DNA of 27,474 bases from Chara braunii (GCA_003427395.1 BFEA01000472.1:1080538-1108011), one strand, 5' to 3'. Positions 17,552-27,013 are shown, counted from the first letter of the stretch. The notes: generated by a model from the sequence alone, not told the origin. A program made the numbers and translations.

Positions 17552-18130
17552 TTCCTTACTGAATCCATAGTGTGGTGGTTTTTTCCATTCTGTCGCTGCG
17601 AATCCATAGTGGTAGGGAAATTGGTTTTGACCCCCTGGTTGTACAGCTAAGAGGAAGGAAAGGTTGAAAGGTTGACAGTTTGAAAGTTAAGAATAGGAAG
17701 TGGTAGGGAGAGGGGGGAGAAGTAGGGAGTATGTAAGACGGGTATGCTGAGTAGACCAGCCATATGGGTGGGCGGGACAGAATGGGGGGGATGTTAAGGT
17801 CAGTAGGAAGCTTAGTATCATGAACCAGGCGCACTAGGTTCCAGTGGGCAGCCACAGGAGGCTGCGAGGGTGGAAGGGAGGAGAGTGTCAGATACCTTAG
17901 AAGGAAATACCAGTGTCAGATACCTTAGAAGGAAATACCGGACCGACAGGTAGGTCTGTGCATAGATTAAGATTGGATAGGTCAGAGTAGGTAAGCGTAG
18001 TGATATTAAACGGAAAAGCAATAGGAAGGCAGTACGAATTAATTACACACGCGCAAACCTCACACCCTGCGTTGTCTAGTGTCTTTCGTTCGGAGTGCTT
18101 AAAGATGCGGAAAGAATGCCCAGAAAAACA
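17552..18130. other. No supported gene; purine-rich stretch with 28-base tandem duplication
   Basis: Purine-rich sequence near 17640-17740. A 28-base block beginning AGTGTCAGATACC is present twice head to tail at 17884-17911 and 17912-17939, identical, so the duplication is recent or is an assembly slip. No gene is visible. Confidence 0.6.
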
Positions 18131-18137
18131 GCAAGAT

Positions 18138-18842
18138 GGGGTGTGCCAAGGATTTTTGGAAAATTGAGTGTGGGGACTCAGACAGAACTGAAATCCCCCG
18201 TGTTGGCCCGATGAAGTAAGTCGGTTGCTTTCACGCGTCGCAGAACGCGCGCGCGGGCACGACGCAAAAAAAAAAAAATCCAAATTCAATCCAAAAAGTA
18301 TTGTCGAACTTCCCACCGCGCTATGAACCTTCATTTAGAGCGAAAGGGCTTCGGTACACTCCGCGTGACACTATCCCGTTTCCGTATAAAGTCCCGACGT
18401 CGCTTGTTGGTCAGTTCCGAGTCCGACGTGGAGGGTCTCAGCCGCGTGGCTCTTTCCTTGTGCTCGTCTTCACTCCGTATCCGGTAGTGGAAACCCTTCG
18501 ATTCATAGCGATTGAAACGCCGGCACTCAGTGCACAGGGTTCGAGGCCAATGGGGCGCCACTGTCGTCCACGGAATGACGATCAGCTCGTTAAATGGCAA
18601 CACAACACTGAGTAAGGCGGGAAGTGTGTATCGATAATGACAAACCCCGCGTCCACAAATCCAGAACAACGATTTTCGGGAGGGAAGTAGTACTGTCCAC
18701 CGTTCCGTGCGACAGCTTCTCGTACGTCCCACTCGCAAACATGTGTCCTTTCCTCGTTGTAAGGGAAGGGGCGCGTTGGCGAGGGAGATACGAGAGGCTG
18801 GCGCCGGATCGAGGTACGGCCGTCAGTCCACATATCAATCAA
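18138..18842 (-). repeat. Right arm of the diverged inverted repeat
   Basis: This carries the reverse complement of the 15106-15142 blocks (18138-18180) and, further out, the same unknown protein sequence as copy A on the opposite strand. Together with 14745-15145 it frames the two retroelement ends. Confidence 0.6.
18331..18842 (-). pseudogene. Unknown protein, copy B, frameshifted
   Basis: From 18842 the frame gives GGQYYFPPEN and GFVIIDTHFPPYSVL, then loses similarity. From about 18602 a different frame resumes with LPFNELIVIPWTTVAPHWPRTLCTECRR and continues to 18331 with a basic C-terminus. Comparison with copy A puts a 2-base insertion (a TG repeat) at about 18600-18608. The family is unknown; the conserved block ends in a C-x-x-C. 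It extends further C-terminally than copy A because copy A has a stop there. Confidence 0.45.
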
Positions 18843-18849
18843 TCAAAAT

Positions 18850-21180
18850 GAGTTTGCAAAAACCTTGAGACGTCATAAAAAAGCACAATCGAAAAAAAAA
18901 CTAACTAATATTTTCCTTCCCTTCAACCCGGGAGAAGCATATACAACCATGCAATAATCGGGTTCGAGTTTCGAGGGATCAACCCGCGACTCAGTTTCAG
19001 CAGGCCGGACCCGCCTGGCTAATTCGAGGTTGCCCCATAGACAATCTGCAAATGTCGTGCAGTATAAGGCAGATGGCATGCGCATTGTATTCAAAACGAC
19101 ATATCTAAACACTCTTGCATTCTCGAACAAAATCCCGTCGAATTCTGGGTCTAATAAACACAACAAACTCATAGGCAAGCATTCCCATGCATACATCCAC
19201 TGTGGAAGGTGCGAAAAATGACAATGGTGCATCAAAAATAAATCGGGGGATAGTACACACGCATCCACCGTTCACAAGACAAGAGGATTGAGTTCCCTTA
19301 CATCTGGGGATCACCCAAGAGACTAATGGAAGAGTTCCGGAAGAAGTTCTTCGGGAAATCACGAGGATTCACTTCTGTTCATAGGAGAGACAGACTCATA
19401 ACACATTGTTATTCAAATCACAGAGAGAGAAAGAGAGATGGGAGAGAATGACGAGAAATGTCGAGACAGAAGACACCGAAATCCGACATGGGAACATTCG
19501 GCTTCACAGCCATAAACTCACACCAAAAGAAATGATCCGCAACCATGAAGGCGCATTCGCCGCGAAATTCCAGTATGGCCCCGTGCCAATCATCCACTTA
19601 ACTCCAATTACCGATCCTCATACCCGCACCGACGATCCCGGTCGTCGCGTACTAACTTCCGCCGCTGCGATCGTCACCCCTCTGATGCAAGCTCGACACG
19701 GCTCGCCCGGATCCCACTGTCCGTCGTGGCGATTAAGCGCACAATCGGCCAACGTACAGTCAGCCCGACAGGAATTTTCGACTCGCACCCAACGCATCAC
19801 CTAGCCACTGCTTCCCGGAAGTTGGCTTGCGAGTGGAAAACGTAAGAGAGTTTTGCGGGGGAGAAGACAGAGGGGAAATCGATGTGTAAGAGGAGAAGAT
19901 TTAGCGAGAGGTGCTCAAGGGAAGCCATGTTGATCCTTCGGAACTCACTGCTCAACCAATCAGATTCGTCGCGCAACAGGAAGATCCTCTTGCTCAACGT
20001 GTCTGATTGGTGAGCGAGGATAATCGGAGGATCAACCGGGTCTCGCGAGCCAAGGTTGAAGAGCGAGAAGGAAAGAGGCGCGAAAATCAGCGCGAGACGG
20101 GTCCAAGATTCAGATGATCAAGAAGGGAAAACAGGCGCGCAAGGAGTAGAGAGAGGGAAAAAGAGTTGCGATAGGGGAAGAAGAGGAGGGAGAAGGGAGA
20201 GAGGAAATGACGCGGGAAATAAGGAGGAGGAAGCTCACATGCGCGGCGCCGACAACAAAAAGAAAAGGCACCAAAATAGTTACAGCTTGCCTATGTCCTA
20301 TACCAATTCAAAAATTGAAATCACCATATCCGCGCGCGAAAGTCGACGCGGGAAAAGAAAGTCGTATTCTCACAAAATTCCTAGAGTTTTCTCCGATGTG
20401 ACTGGAACATTCATGCAAAGAAAAAGACACACCGGGTTTCGCCTATTCCGGAATTTTTTTACTGTCGAGCCTGATTCCCAGTGCGCTCGCTCGCGCGCGT
20501 AATTTCCCATGCATTTCCCGAATTACAAAAAAAAGGCAGAATTCCAAGAATCAATAGAACCTCCAAAAAATGGGGGCCTAAACAAGCCACCTGAAATCAG
20601 GAAAAGCGACGGAGGTTGTATTGGGTCGGTATGATACAAAAGGGGGGGGATTGAGTCAAGGGGTACGAAAGATAGCACGGGGTCGGGAAGTGGTTCGTCA
20701 CATATGTGACGCGCAGGGGGTTCCAAAACTATGCGATCTCCTGATTGCATGAAAAACCTTGAACAGAGGAAGTGGGAGGAGACGAAGAAGCATGACGAAG
20801 TAGGAGGCTTAGATCAGCACAATCTACGTCGGCAGAGAAAACTGGGTATGATTTGACGACAACATCCGTGGCAAGATCTTTGTGATGCATGACGGCTCAT
20901 GATGTATCGGATCCCCATCCTCTGCGGTCCTATCATATGCAACCCCCTTCCCTTCAAACTTCGGAGATCGTCCACCATCATGTCTCCGTGTGCTCTGCAC
21001 CCCAAGTCCAGCACAATCCGTCGAATCAGAGCATGAGTTGACGTCATCGTCAATGGCGTGATCTTCGCGAAACTGCTGATTCATGTTGCTCGGGGGACAC
21101 GTGTCGATTTCTCCAGTCGATCGCCACGCTCAGAACGGTCATTGACAAAAAGAGGGTGGGAAGGGTTGTCGTCGTGACAC
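18850..21180. other. About 2.3 kb without a supported gene
   Basis: I found no recognisable protein family, retroelement motif or RNA gene here on either strand. It has a GA-rich patch (19420-19445), a purine-rich interval (about 20060-20230) and a 108-base foldback (19929-20036). Open frames of up to 148 codons have no supporting features. Confidence 0.4.
19929..20036. repeat. 108-base imperfect foldback
   Basis: The left arm starts GTTGATCCT and contains ACCAATCAGA (19955-19964). The right arm contains TCTGATTGGT (20002-20011) and ends AGGATCAAC (20028-20036). The arms pair along most of about 50 bases with scattered mismatches, leaving only a very short loop. It could be a small-RNA-precursor-like hairpin, a tiny inverted-repeat element or a chance remnant. 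Confidence 0.65.
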
Positions 21181-21669
21181 GTGGTGGGTATCAGCGCCGC
21201 GTGGGAATGAGAAAGTAGACATTATACATGGAGGGGTGTCGACGGGGAGGGTTGGGGGGAAGTGGGGGTAAGTAGCAGTTCATCCCTTCCTCTGTGATGG
21301 GAAGCTCCTCGTAGCGGATGATCCGGTGAAAGCGGGGAAATCGGTCGCCGCTGTGAGGGAGGGAAGCGAGGTAGTCAGGGTAGAGGGTGGAGAGAGTGAG
21401 GAAGAGTGCCGCACGAAACAGCTTGCGATGGCAACATGCGGGGACGGTTCCTGTGATTACGCAGTAGACTTCTACTGCATTGCTCTGCTCCCACGCGGCA
21501 CTAAACAGAAGGACGTGCAAACAGAACGTGGGGTTTGCGCATTGAAGGGAGGGATGGGGATGGACGGTGATGGCGAGGCAGGTGGAGTAAAAGTGACGGA
21601 AGATATTGGGGGGGGAAGGGGTTGTGAGGGAAGGTGACGGGGGTAGAGATCTGACAGAGGGTGAGGTAA
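21181..21669. other. Region downstream of the acidic gene, no supported gene
   Basis: A minus-strand open frame of 160 codons (21673-21191) follows the acidic gene but is Pro/Leu-rich with no family signal. I looked for LTR-like ends here and could not identify any. Confidence 0.3.
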
Positions 21670-22314
21670 TCAAGGGGACGGCGGGATAATGACCGGGGAC
21701 GAAGGCCGGTCCCCCGCATCGGTACGTGGACGAACTGGGGGACGGGCTGAGGTGGAGGGGGAGGGGGATCGACTCCGTCTCCGTCGCGATGCGCTCGGAG
21801 CCGCGGCTGCTGGGTCGCCATCTTCGGGCTTAGGGGGCTTTGGATCCCTGGTCGGGTCGTCCTTGATGCACAGGTTCACCTCGTTGGCGAACTCCAGCTG
21901 GCTTTTCCCGGCTGCGATCTCTTCCCTCTTACGTGCCGCCTCGGGATCTTCCGCCTCTGTTCCTGTGCGCGCCGCTTCCTCCGGCAAGGCCTCCCACTCC
22001 GATCTGGCTTCCTCCTCTTCGTCTTCTTCTTCTTCTTCTTCCTCCTCTTCGTCTTCTTCTTCTTCTTCTTCCTCTTCGTCTTCTTCTTCTTCTTCTTCTT
22101 CCTCTTCTACACTCTGCTCCTCTTCGTTGTGCTCGCTATAACTCCCTTCCTCCAACGTTTCCTCTTCGGCGTCGTCCTCTTCTTTAGTGGCTTCTTCTTC
22201 TCCTGCCTCCTCGGATGTATCTTGCTTCGGATAGAAGGCGAGATTGATGATTCCGGCCGACTTCAAGTACTCCTGCCGTGATGGCAGGGCGTTTTCACTC
22301 CCTGGTTCCTCCAA
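21670..22314 (-). CDS. Acidic low-complexity protein, 214 residues
   Basis: A short folded-looking N-terminus (GSENALPSRQEYLKSAGI, LAFYPKQDTSEEAG) is followed by a Glu/Asp tract of about 45 residues encoded by repeated GAAGAAGAC-type triplets. Then come AARKREEIAAGKSQLEFANEVNLCIKDDP and an Arg/Ser-Pro-rich tail. The same phase is open upstream to 22614, except for TAG 22324 and TAA 22420, with protein-like sequence (for example DEHQACIEYLEQLIILVW). The original gene was therefore probably longer. The function is not known. It lies on the same strand as, and downstream of, the gypsy pol, so it could be an extra 3' gene of that element or a separate repeat. Confidence 0.45.
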   Translation of the reverse strand: MEEPGSENALPSRQEYLKSAGIINLAFYPKQDTSEEAGEEEATKEEDDAEEETLEEGSYSEHNEEEQSVEEEEEEEEEDEEEEEEEEDEEEEEEEEEDEEEEARSEWEALPEEAARTGTEAEDPEAARKREEIAAGKSQLEFANEVNLCIKDDPTRDPKPPKPEDGDPAAAAPSASRRRRSRSPSPSTSARPPVRPRTDAGDRPSSPVIIPPSP

Positions 22315-23265
22315 GCACGCAGTCTACTGAAGATACGGCACCAATGTTCGCGTAACGACGTGCGGAGCCGGGCTCTCGTCACTTTGCGAAACAATATCGA
22401 GAGAAAGGTCGTCGACCAGTTACGCGAGCGGGACGACGAGTTCCTGAACAATCAGCTGGCGATGGCCTGGTCGCACCGATCCGAAAAGAAAACCGAGAAG
22501 ATCGCCCTCGACGTCAGTTCTCCAAACCAGGATAATCAGCTGCTCCAGGTACTCAATACACGCCTGATGCTCGTCGGTCCTCGTCCACGTCACCTCCAGT
22601 CGGGCCAAACACACAGACAGATCGACAAAAGTCTCGCGCCATACCCTCTAATGCCTGGGATCGAGGAACGGGACTGCAAGGGTCTCGAGCAAGAAGGAAA
22701 GGCGCGGATGAAGATCGGATTGCCAGAAGGTGGGAAAAAAAGAGGGAAGACCAAAGGTGGAGAGAGGAGCGAGAGGAGCGGCACGGTTCATTGGGGGCGT
22801 TGGAAGGGGACGATTGTGGGGAGCACCACCGCCGGCTGACGCGTAGAGGTGTGGAGCTCGTCGAAGTCAGTCCCGTATGTTGGGACGAGGTTGCACCCGG
22901 GGCGCGCAAGACCGTGCTGCCACTCAGTCGATAACTGCTGCGTCCACTCCCGTAATGAGGTCAGGATCGTGGTATGTTGAGCGGGCTGACCGCGCTGATA
23001 TCGCCGCTGAAGGCAGCGACCCTGGTGACGTAGCTCGTTCCTGGAGCCGCCCGTCAATGAAATGCTACCACCTCCGCCAATACTACTGCCTGCGCACTTC
23101 CGGCCAATCGGAACGCAGCGGCGGCACACACACCCTCGGTGCAGAAGAACAGTGCTAGTCGTCGAAGATCAGGATTGAGCCGCGGATGACGAACTTGCCA
23201 GATCTCCGAGATGTAGCCCCGTGGCTGCAGCAGATGATTGCGGAGAGCTTGCTCCATGATGAAAC
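22315..23265 (-). other. Broken coding remnants between pol and acidic gene
   Basis: Short minus-strand open pieces occur in different frames: 23305-23054 (MEQALRNHLLQPRGYISEIW), 22909-22553 and 22614-22420. They look like remains of one or more protein genes broken by frameshifts. No family is recognised, and boundaries cannot be set from this copy. Confidence 0.3.
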
Positions 23266-24417
23266 TCATAGCGAGGACGGGGAAGAAGATGAGGAATGGG
23301 AACAAGAGGGAGAGAACGAGGCGTGAGCTAGATCGTTGTCGTCCTTGTCTTCAACAAATGAGGGGGACAGAGGGAGATCAGAAGGAGGGAGGGGACGGAT
23401 GTAAGAGGTATGGCGGACGATGGGGACAGAGCTATGGCTGGCGCTGGCCTCGGGCGCGATGCGCACCATGTTGGCACCATTGGGTCCGAGCTCGACAACG
23501 CGGAAACAGCCAGAGAACTTGGGAGCAAGTTTCCGGTCGCGTGCACATTTACGTACCTATACTAGGTCCCCTAATTTATATTGATGTTGGGGACCGGCGT
23601 TCCCATTTCGGGCCTCGTAGCTACGGACTTGCCTCCCGTGGGCTAGATCATTCATTTTCTGCCTCTTTCGGGCTCGCTTCGGGACGGCCCTTTCCATTAA
23701 ATCGGCGTACCTCTTGGCCTTGGCCTTAAGGGCGGCACGCGTGTCTCTACCCCCTGCTTCGGCAATTTCCGAGTTGCCCCGGTAATCGACACATGGGAGG
23801 CTATTGGTGCGAAGCTGAAAGGGGGTGAACCTCGTGGATTCGTGAGGGGTGGCCCGGTGAATTCCGACGATTTGGTATACGATCTCGGGCCACGAACGGG
23901 TGTCATGTGCCGCTAGATTTCTACGAAGGGCAGTCTTAATCATGCGATTGGCATTTTCGGCCAACCCGTTCGACTGGGAAACGTGGGGTGCCGTGTGTCG
24001 AAGCGTAATGCCTCGGCGCGCTAGCAATTCCTCTACCTCGCCTTTGAATTCGGACCCGTTGTCGGTTAGAATCTCTTCCGTATCTAGGTGGGTATAGAGG
24101 AACCGATCGATGTACGTGGCTATCTTTGCGGCCTTATGGGTCTTGCAGGGGTAGACCTCAATGTATTTGGAAAAATGGTCTATTAAAACTAAAAGGATGG
24201 AATATTCACAACGGTTTGGGCCAGGTGGCACGTCGATATCTGTCGTGTCCATACTGACTCCCTGGAAAGGGCGCTCTACTTTCGTCGGTACTATCGTGTT
24301 TGGTCCCCGTATTGGGGCACGATCGGCGACACAGACCAGACAGTTGGCGACTACGTATCTGACATCGTCTCGTATATTAGACCAGAACCATCGATTCTGA
24401 TCTACAGTTACCTCCAT
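23266..24417 (-). CDS. Ty3/gypsy integrase (catalytic core and C-terminal domain)
   Basis: The CLVC pair of the H2C2 finger is at residues 26-29. The catalytic core has VSMDTTDID (first Asp, residue 57 or 60), LTDNGSEF (Asp 119) and SNGLAENANR (Glu 154), a D-x34-E spacing, close to the usual 35. LVLIDHFSKYIE and the region around HRATPHESTRFTP are typical of the fold. The first piece ends at TAG 23557-23559, inside the GDLV motif. After it the same phase gives KLAPKFSGCFRVVE, the usual integrase C-terminal (GPF/Y-like) block, then a Ser/Pro-rich tail to 23266. The catalytic triad appears intact, but the frame is interrupted. Confidence 0.9.
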
Positions 24418-24465
24418 GACACGTATCGCGAAGTGAGCGGCCTGCTCTTCGTGAGCAGATCGGGT

Positions 24466-25028
24466 CTAATCATATCTCTGGAATGGATGGGGAACCGTCA
24501 ACCACAAAACCGATCCGTCAGTTTTACGTTTTTCTAGGTGACCGTTGATCCATCGGTAATCCCGGGATCTCTCGGTAGCCCGACGTCTGTCGTGTTTAGT
24601 AAGATGATCCAAGGGTAAACCAGCCAATTTAGCTAATAGAATTTTATCCGTCCATACCTTCGCTTGTCGGTATTTCTTGTCATATTCAGGGTCGTCCATT
24701 CGGGCAGCCTCGAATCGAACCTCGGTAGGGAGTTTGTCCGTTCTACACAGAGGGCACTTCCGTTCCCTACTATTCGTTCGGTATCGAATGCATGCACTGT
24801 GTGCACGATTGACACACGTGGCACAGTTCACCCACTCAACGAATCCGGTCTCGAAAGGATGACAATCCACCCCATAAACCCGTGTAATACACGTACAAAA
24901 ATAGCAGATTTTATTGGGAAGGGTGGCGAAGAAGGCCGAGGAAGCGAGAGGGGCGGAATCAGGAGGGGAAGAAGGGGTCGCAGAGACAGGTGGGGTAGCC
25001 ATGATGAGAGGGGAGGGGAGAGAGAGAA

Positions 25029-25087
<59 letters not shown>

Positions 25088-25125
25088 AGGGCTGCAGAGA
25101 TGGTAGAGCAAAAGCCCCGTGTCAC
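24466..25125 (-). CDS. PHD-like zinc finger and H2C2 lead-in of gypsy pol
   Basis: It starts with a Ser-Leu repeat encoded by the (AG)n microsatellite. A Met at about 25003 (MATPPVSATPSS) could be a start. The next block has CYFC, 23 residues, CATC, 4 residues, H, 2 residues, C, 11 residues, CPLC, with the C3 pair preceded by EWV. This is the C4HC3 pattern of a PHD finger, a chromatin reader, although a RING-like reading is possible. After it, DYRWINGHLEKRK and LTVPHPFQRY resemble the strand region that precedes the integrase zinc finger. TAG 24466-24468 then interrupts, with the H2C2 histidines (AHEEQAAH) just after it in the same phase. A PHD-like finger between RNase H and integrase is not part of the usual gypsy layout. 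Confidence 0.65.
25014..25086. repeat. (AG)n microsatellite inside gypsy pol
   Basis: AG-rich from 25014, pure AG from about 25041 to 25086. It lies between the RNase H stop codon and the PHD-like finger and keeps the pol phase, giving a Ser-Leu repeat on the minus strand. Confidence 0.95.
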
Positions 25126-26031
25126 TCACTCCTTCGACAAAATTTCCACTTGCCCGTACCGTGGTCCGTTCTCATCCTTCGGCTCGTTCCACGGAATTAC
25201 CTCTTCGCTCTTGAGGACCTTCTCGGGTCGGTGCAATCGTGTCAATCCGTCAGCATTCCCGTACCCCTCGCGCTTCCGATGATGAATGTCGAAGTCCATG
25301 CTCTGTAGCACCGTTGCCCATCTCCCGATCATGCCCGAGTAATCCTTAGATTTCTTCAGGGCAAATAATGGCTCATGATCGATGACCAGCGTGAACTTCC
25401 GCCCATACAGATAGGCTCGAAAGTGACTGATCCCCCACAGAGCCGCATAGCATTCTCCTGTCGGGGCGGCGTAATTGCGCTTGCAGGCAAGCACTGACTT
25501 AGACGCGTATTCCACCACGCATTCGAGTTTGCCTGGTCCCACCTGGGCCAAGATCATTGAGATTGCCTCCAACTGCCAGTCCGAGATGAGGACAAAAGGT
25601 TTTTCACGATCCGGTCTTATAAGGACTGGAGCCGAAATGAGGGCTGCCTTGAGTTTCGAAAACGCTTGATCACACTCTGACGTCCAAATCAATGGTTGAT
25701 CATTTTTCAGCAGATTCGTGAGGGGACCCGCAATAGCCGCGAAGCCCTTGATAAACCTTCGGTAGTACGAGGCCGTGCCCAGAAAGGCGCGAATTTGCGT
25801 AATAGTCATGGGCACAGACACGTCTCTCACAGCTGTCACCTTTTGCGGCTCCGGTTTAAGCCCCTCGTCTGTCACCACGTGTCCCAGGAAGGAGATGGTG
25901 GTGAGAAAGAACTGGCATTTCTCCAGCGCCACCTTGAAACCGTCATCCCTCAATGCATGCAGCGTCCATTCGATGTGTTGCACGTGCCCCTCGTAGGAAC
26001 TCGAATACACCTGAATATCATCCATGTACAC
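25126..26031 (-). CDS. Reverse transcriptase (C-terminal part) and RNase H
   Basis: The open piece starts almost exactly at the polymerase active site YMDDI (residues 2-6). It continues with FLGHVVTDEGL (palm/thumb), the diagnostic Ty3/gypsy block FLGTASYYRRFIKGFAAIAGPL, then RNase H with FVLISDW (first Asp), YASKSVLACKRNYAAPTGE (Glu) and LVIDHEPLFAL (Asp). Roughly the first two thirds of the polymerase are missing. The active-site residues seen are intact. It stops at TGA 25126-25128 just after RNase H; the phase continues into the zinc-finger segment. Confidence 0.92.
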   Translation of the reverse strand: MYMDDIQVYSSSYEGHVQHIEWTLHALRDDGFKVALEKCQFFLTTISFLGHVVTDEGLKPEPQKVTAVRDVSVPMTITQIRAFLGTASYYRRFIKGFAAIAGPLTNLLKNDQPLIWTSECDQAFSKLKAALISAPVLIRPDREKPFVLISDWQLEAISMILAQVGPGKLECVVEYASKSVLACKRNYAAPTGECYAALWGISHFRAYLYGRKFTLVIDHEPLFALKKSKDYSGMIGRWATVLQSMDFDIHHRKREGYGNADGLTRLHRPEKVLKSEEVIPWNEPKDENGPRYGQVEILSKE

Positions 26032-26047
26032 TGTGTGTCCGAAATTG

Positions 26048-26150
26048 GATTTAACGCGGGTTTCGCGTTGAAAAATTCAACGCGCATTGAATTCACGTTA
26101 AGCTCCCGTTCAAACGCGAGTTGGACGGGAATTAACGGGGTCCGAGATGA
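26048..26150. repeat. CG-containing hairpin sequence at the pol truncation
   Basis: CGCGTTGAA (26064-26072), loop AAA, TTCAACGCG (26076-26084) form a perfect 9-base stem. An overlapping AACGCG/CGCGTT pair lies at 26053-26069. Related short words (CCCGTT, AACGGG) follow. This sequence begins directly where pol homology ends, so it may belong to the element that interrupts or borders pol. Confidence 0.6.
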
Positions 26151-26545
26151 TTTTTTTCCTGGGCGAAAAATTATCCAAAAACAAAAAACAAAAATGGGGT
26201 TGTGGGTTTTGTTGAGGACTACAACCCTGTATTTTTATTTTTATTTTTTGATGCTTAAATCTATTTTCAAAAAATCAAAAACATAAACACACAATGAAAA
26301 AACAAAAACTAAAATGAAATGAGTGTTTTTGTTTTGGGTTTCACACAGATCTTTCAAGGGCTTAAACGAAAACAAAAAAAACAAATAAAAAATATAGGGT
26401 TGTAGATCTTTCAAAGATGTACAACAATTTATTTTTTATTTTATTTTTTTGGAATTTTGTGTATTTAAGAAAAAAAATCAAAACCATAAAAAGCAAATAA
26501 AAAAAAAGGAAAAGAAGACACACACACACATAAAATTGGGCCTGT
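26150..26545. repeat. AT-rich region with two related foldbacks
   Basis: Two structures share a layout of an A-rich left side, a GGGTTGT core and a T-rich right side. One is near 26195-26245 (GGGTTGT ... ACAACCC). The other is 26399-26425 (GTTGTA-G-ATCTTT-C-AAAGAT-G-TACAAC). No gene. Confidence 0.6.
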
Positions 26546-27013
26546 AGCAGGTTGCATGAGTCTGGCGTCCGTTGGTTGAGGGAACCCAGGTCCTGGGCCG
26601 CTTGTGTGAATGTATGGAAAGCAGGCCCTGGGCTGGATACGGTTACTGGGCCAAACATAGGCCAAAGGCAGTTGGGGGCATGCAACCACCTCAGGCCCAA
26701 GGCTTGTTCTCGTTCGTGTTGTGCATCAGGCTATTGGGGCCTACTGAAAGCTTCCTGGGACTGAACACAGGCAGGCCACTTCGATATAGCAAAGGGCCTG
26801 CCTCCACATTGGGCATTCGGGTGCTGGCTGCATGCTGCGTAAGCGGTGCCGCGTTGTAGCTCGTGCCAATCACGCGCTCACGGGCAAGCAGGAAGGAGCA
26901 GGCAGCCATAGCCGAGCTGCGCTGCTGTAAGCTGGGTGTGGTGCAGGGTGGTCCTTGGGTGCAAGTGGAATCTGTGTGTTGGGGAACGAGGTTGTGAGTA
27001 AGGCGAGACACAC
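26546..27013. other. GGCC-rich sequence, no supported gene
   Basis: Enriched in GGGCC/GGCCC words such as GGCCC-A and CTGGGCC, as in the last 200 bases of the window. Overlapping open frames on both strands show no family features. Possibly part of the same dispersed repeat as the end of the window. Confidence 0.35.

Larger units (their letters stand above)
23266..26031 (-). pseudogene. Ty3/gypsy-type pol, 5'-truncated, with three in-frame stops
   Basis: One phase runs from 26031 down to 23266 and encodes, in order, the end of reverse transcriptase, RNase H, a PHD-like zinc finger, the H2C2 integrase finger, the integrase core and the integrase C-terminal domain. RT-RNaseH-integrase order is the Ty3/gypsy (Metaviridae-type) order. 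Stops are TGA 25126-25128, TAG 24466-24468 and TAG 23557-23559. There is no frameshift. Gag, protease and the first part of reverse transcriptase are absent: homology starts just before the YMDD motif at 26031. No long terminal repeats or primer-binding site were found. This copy is non-autonomous as seen. Confidence 0.88.

Noticed and set aside
18955-19035. tRNA-like GGGTTCGAGTTTCG word
   Set aside because: It resembles a T-arm, but no acceptor stem, anticodon arm or D-arm could be laid out around it.
24664-25308. Plus-strand open frame of 214 codons opposite gypsy pol
   Set aside because: It mirrors the minus-strand zinc-finger segment and includes an Arg-Glu repeat from the AG microsatellite.
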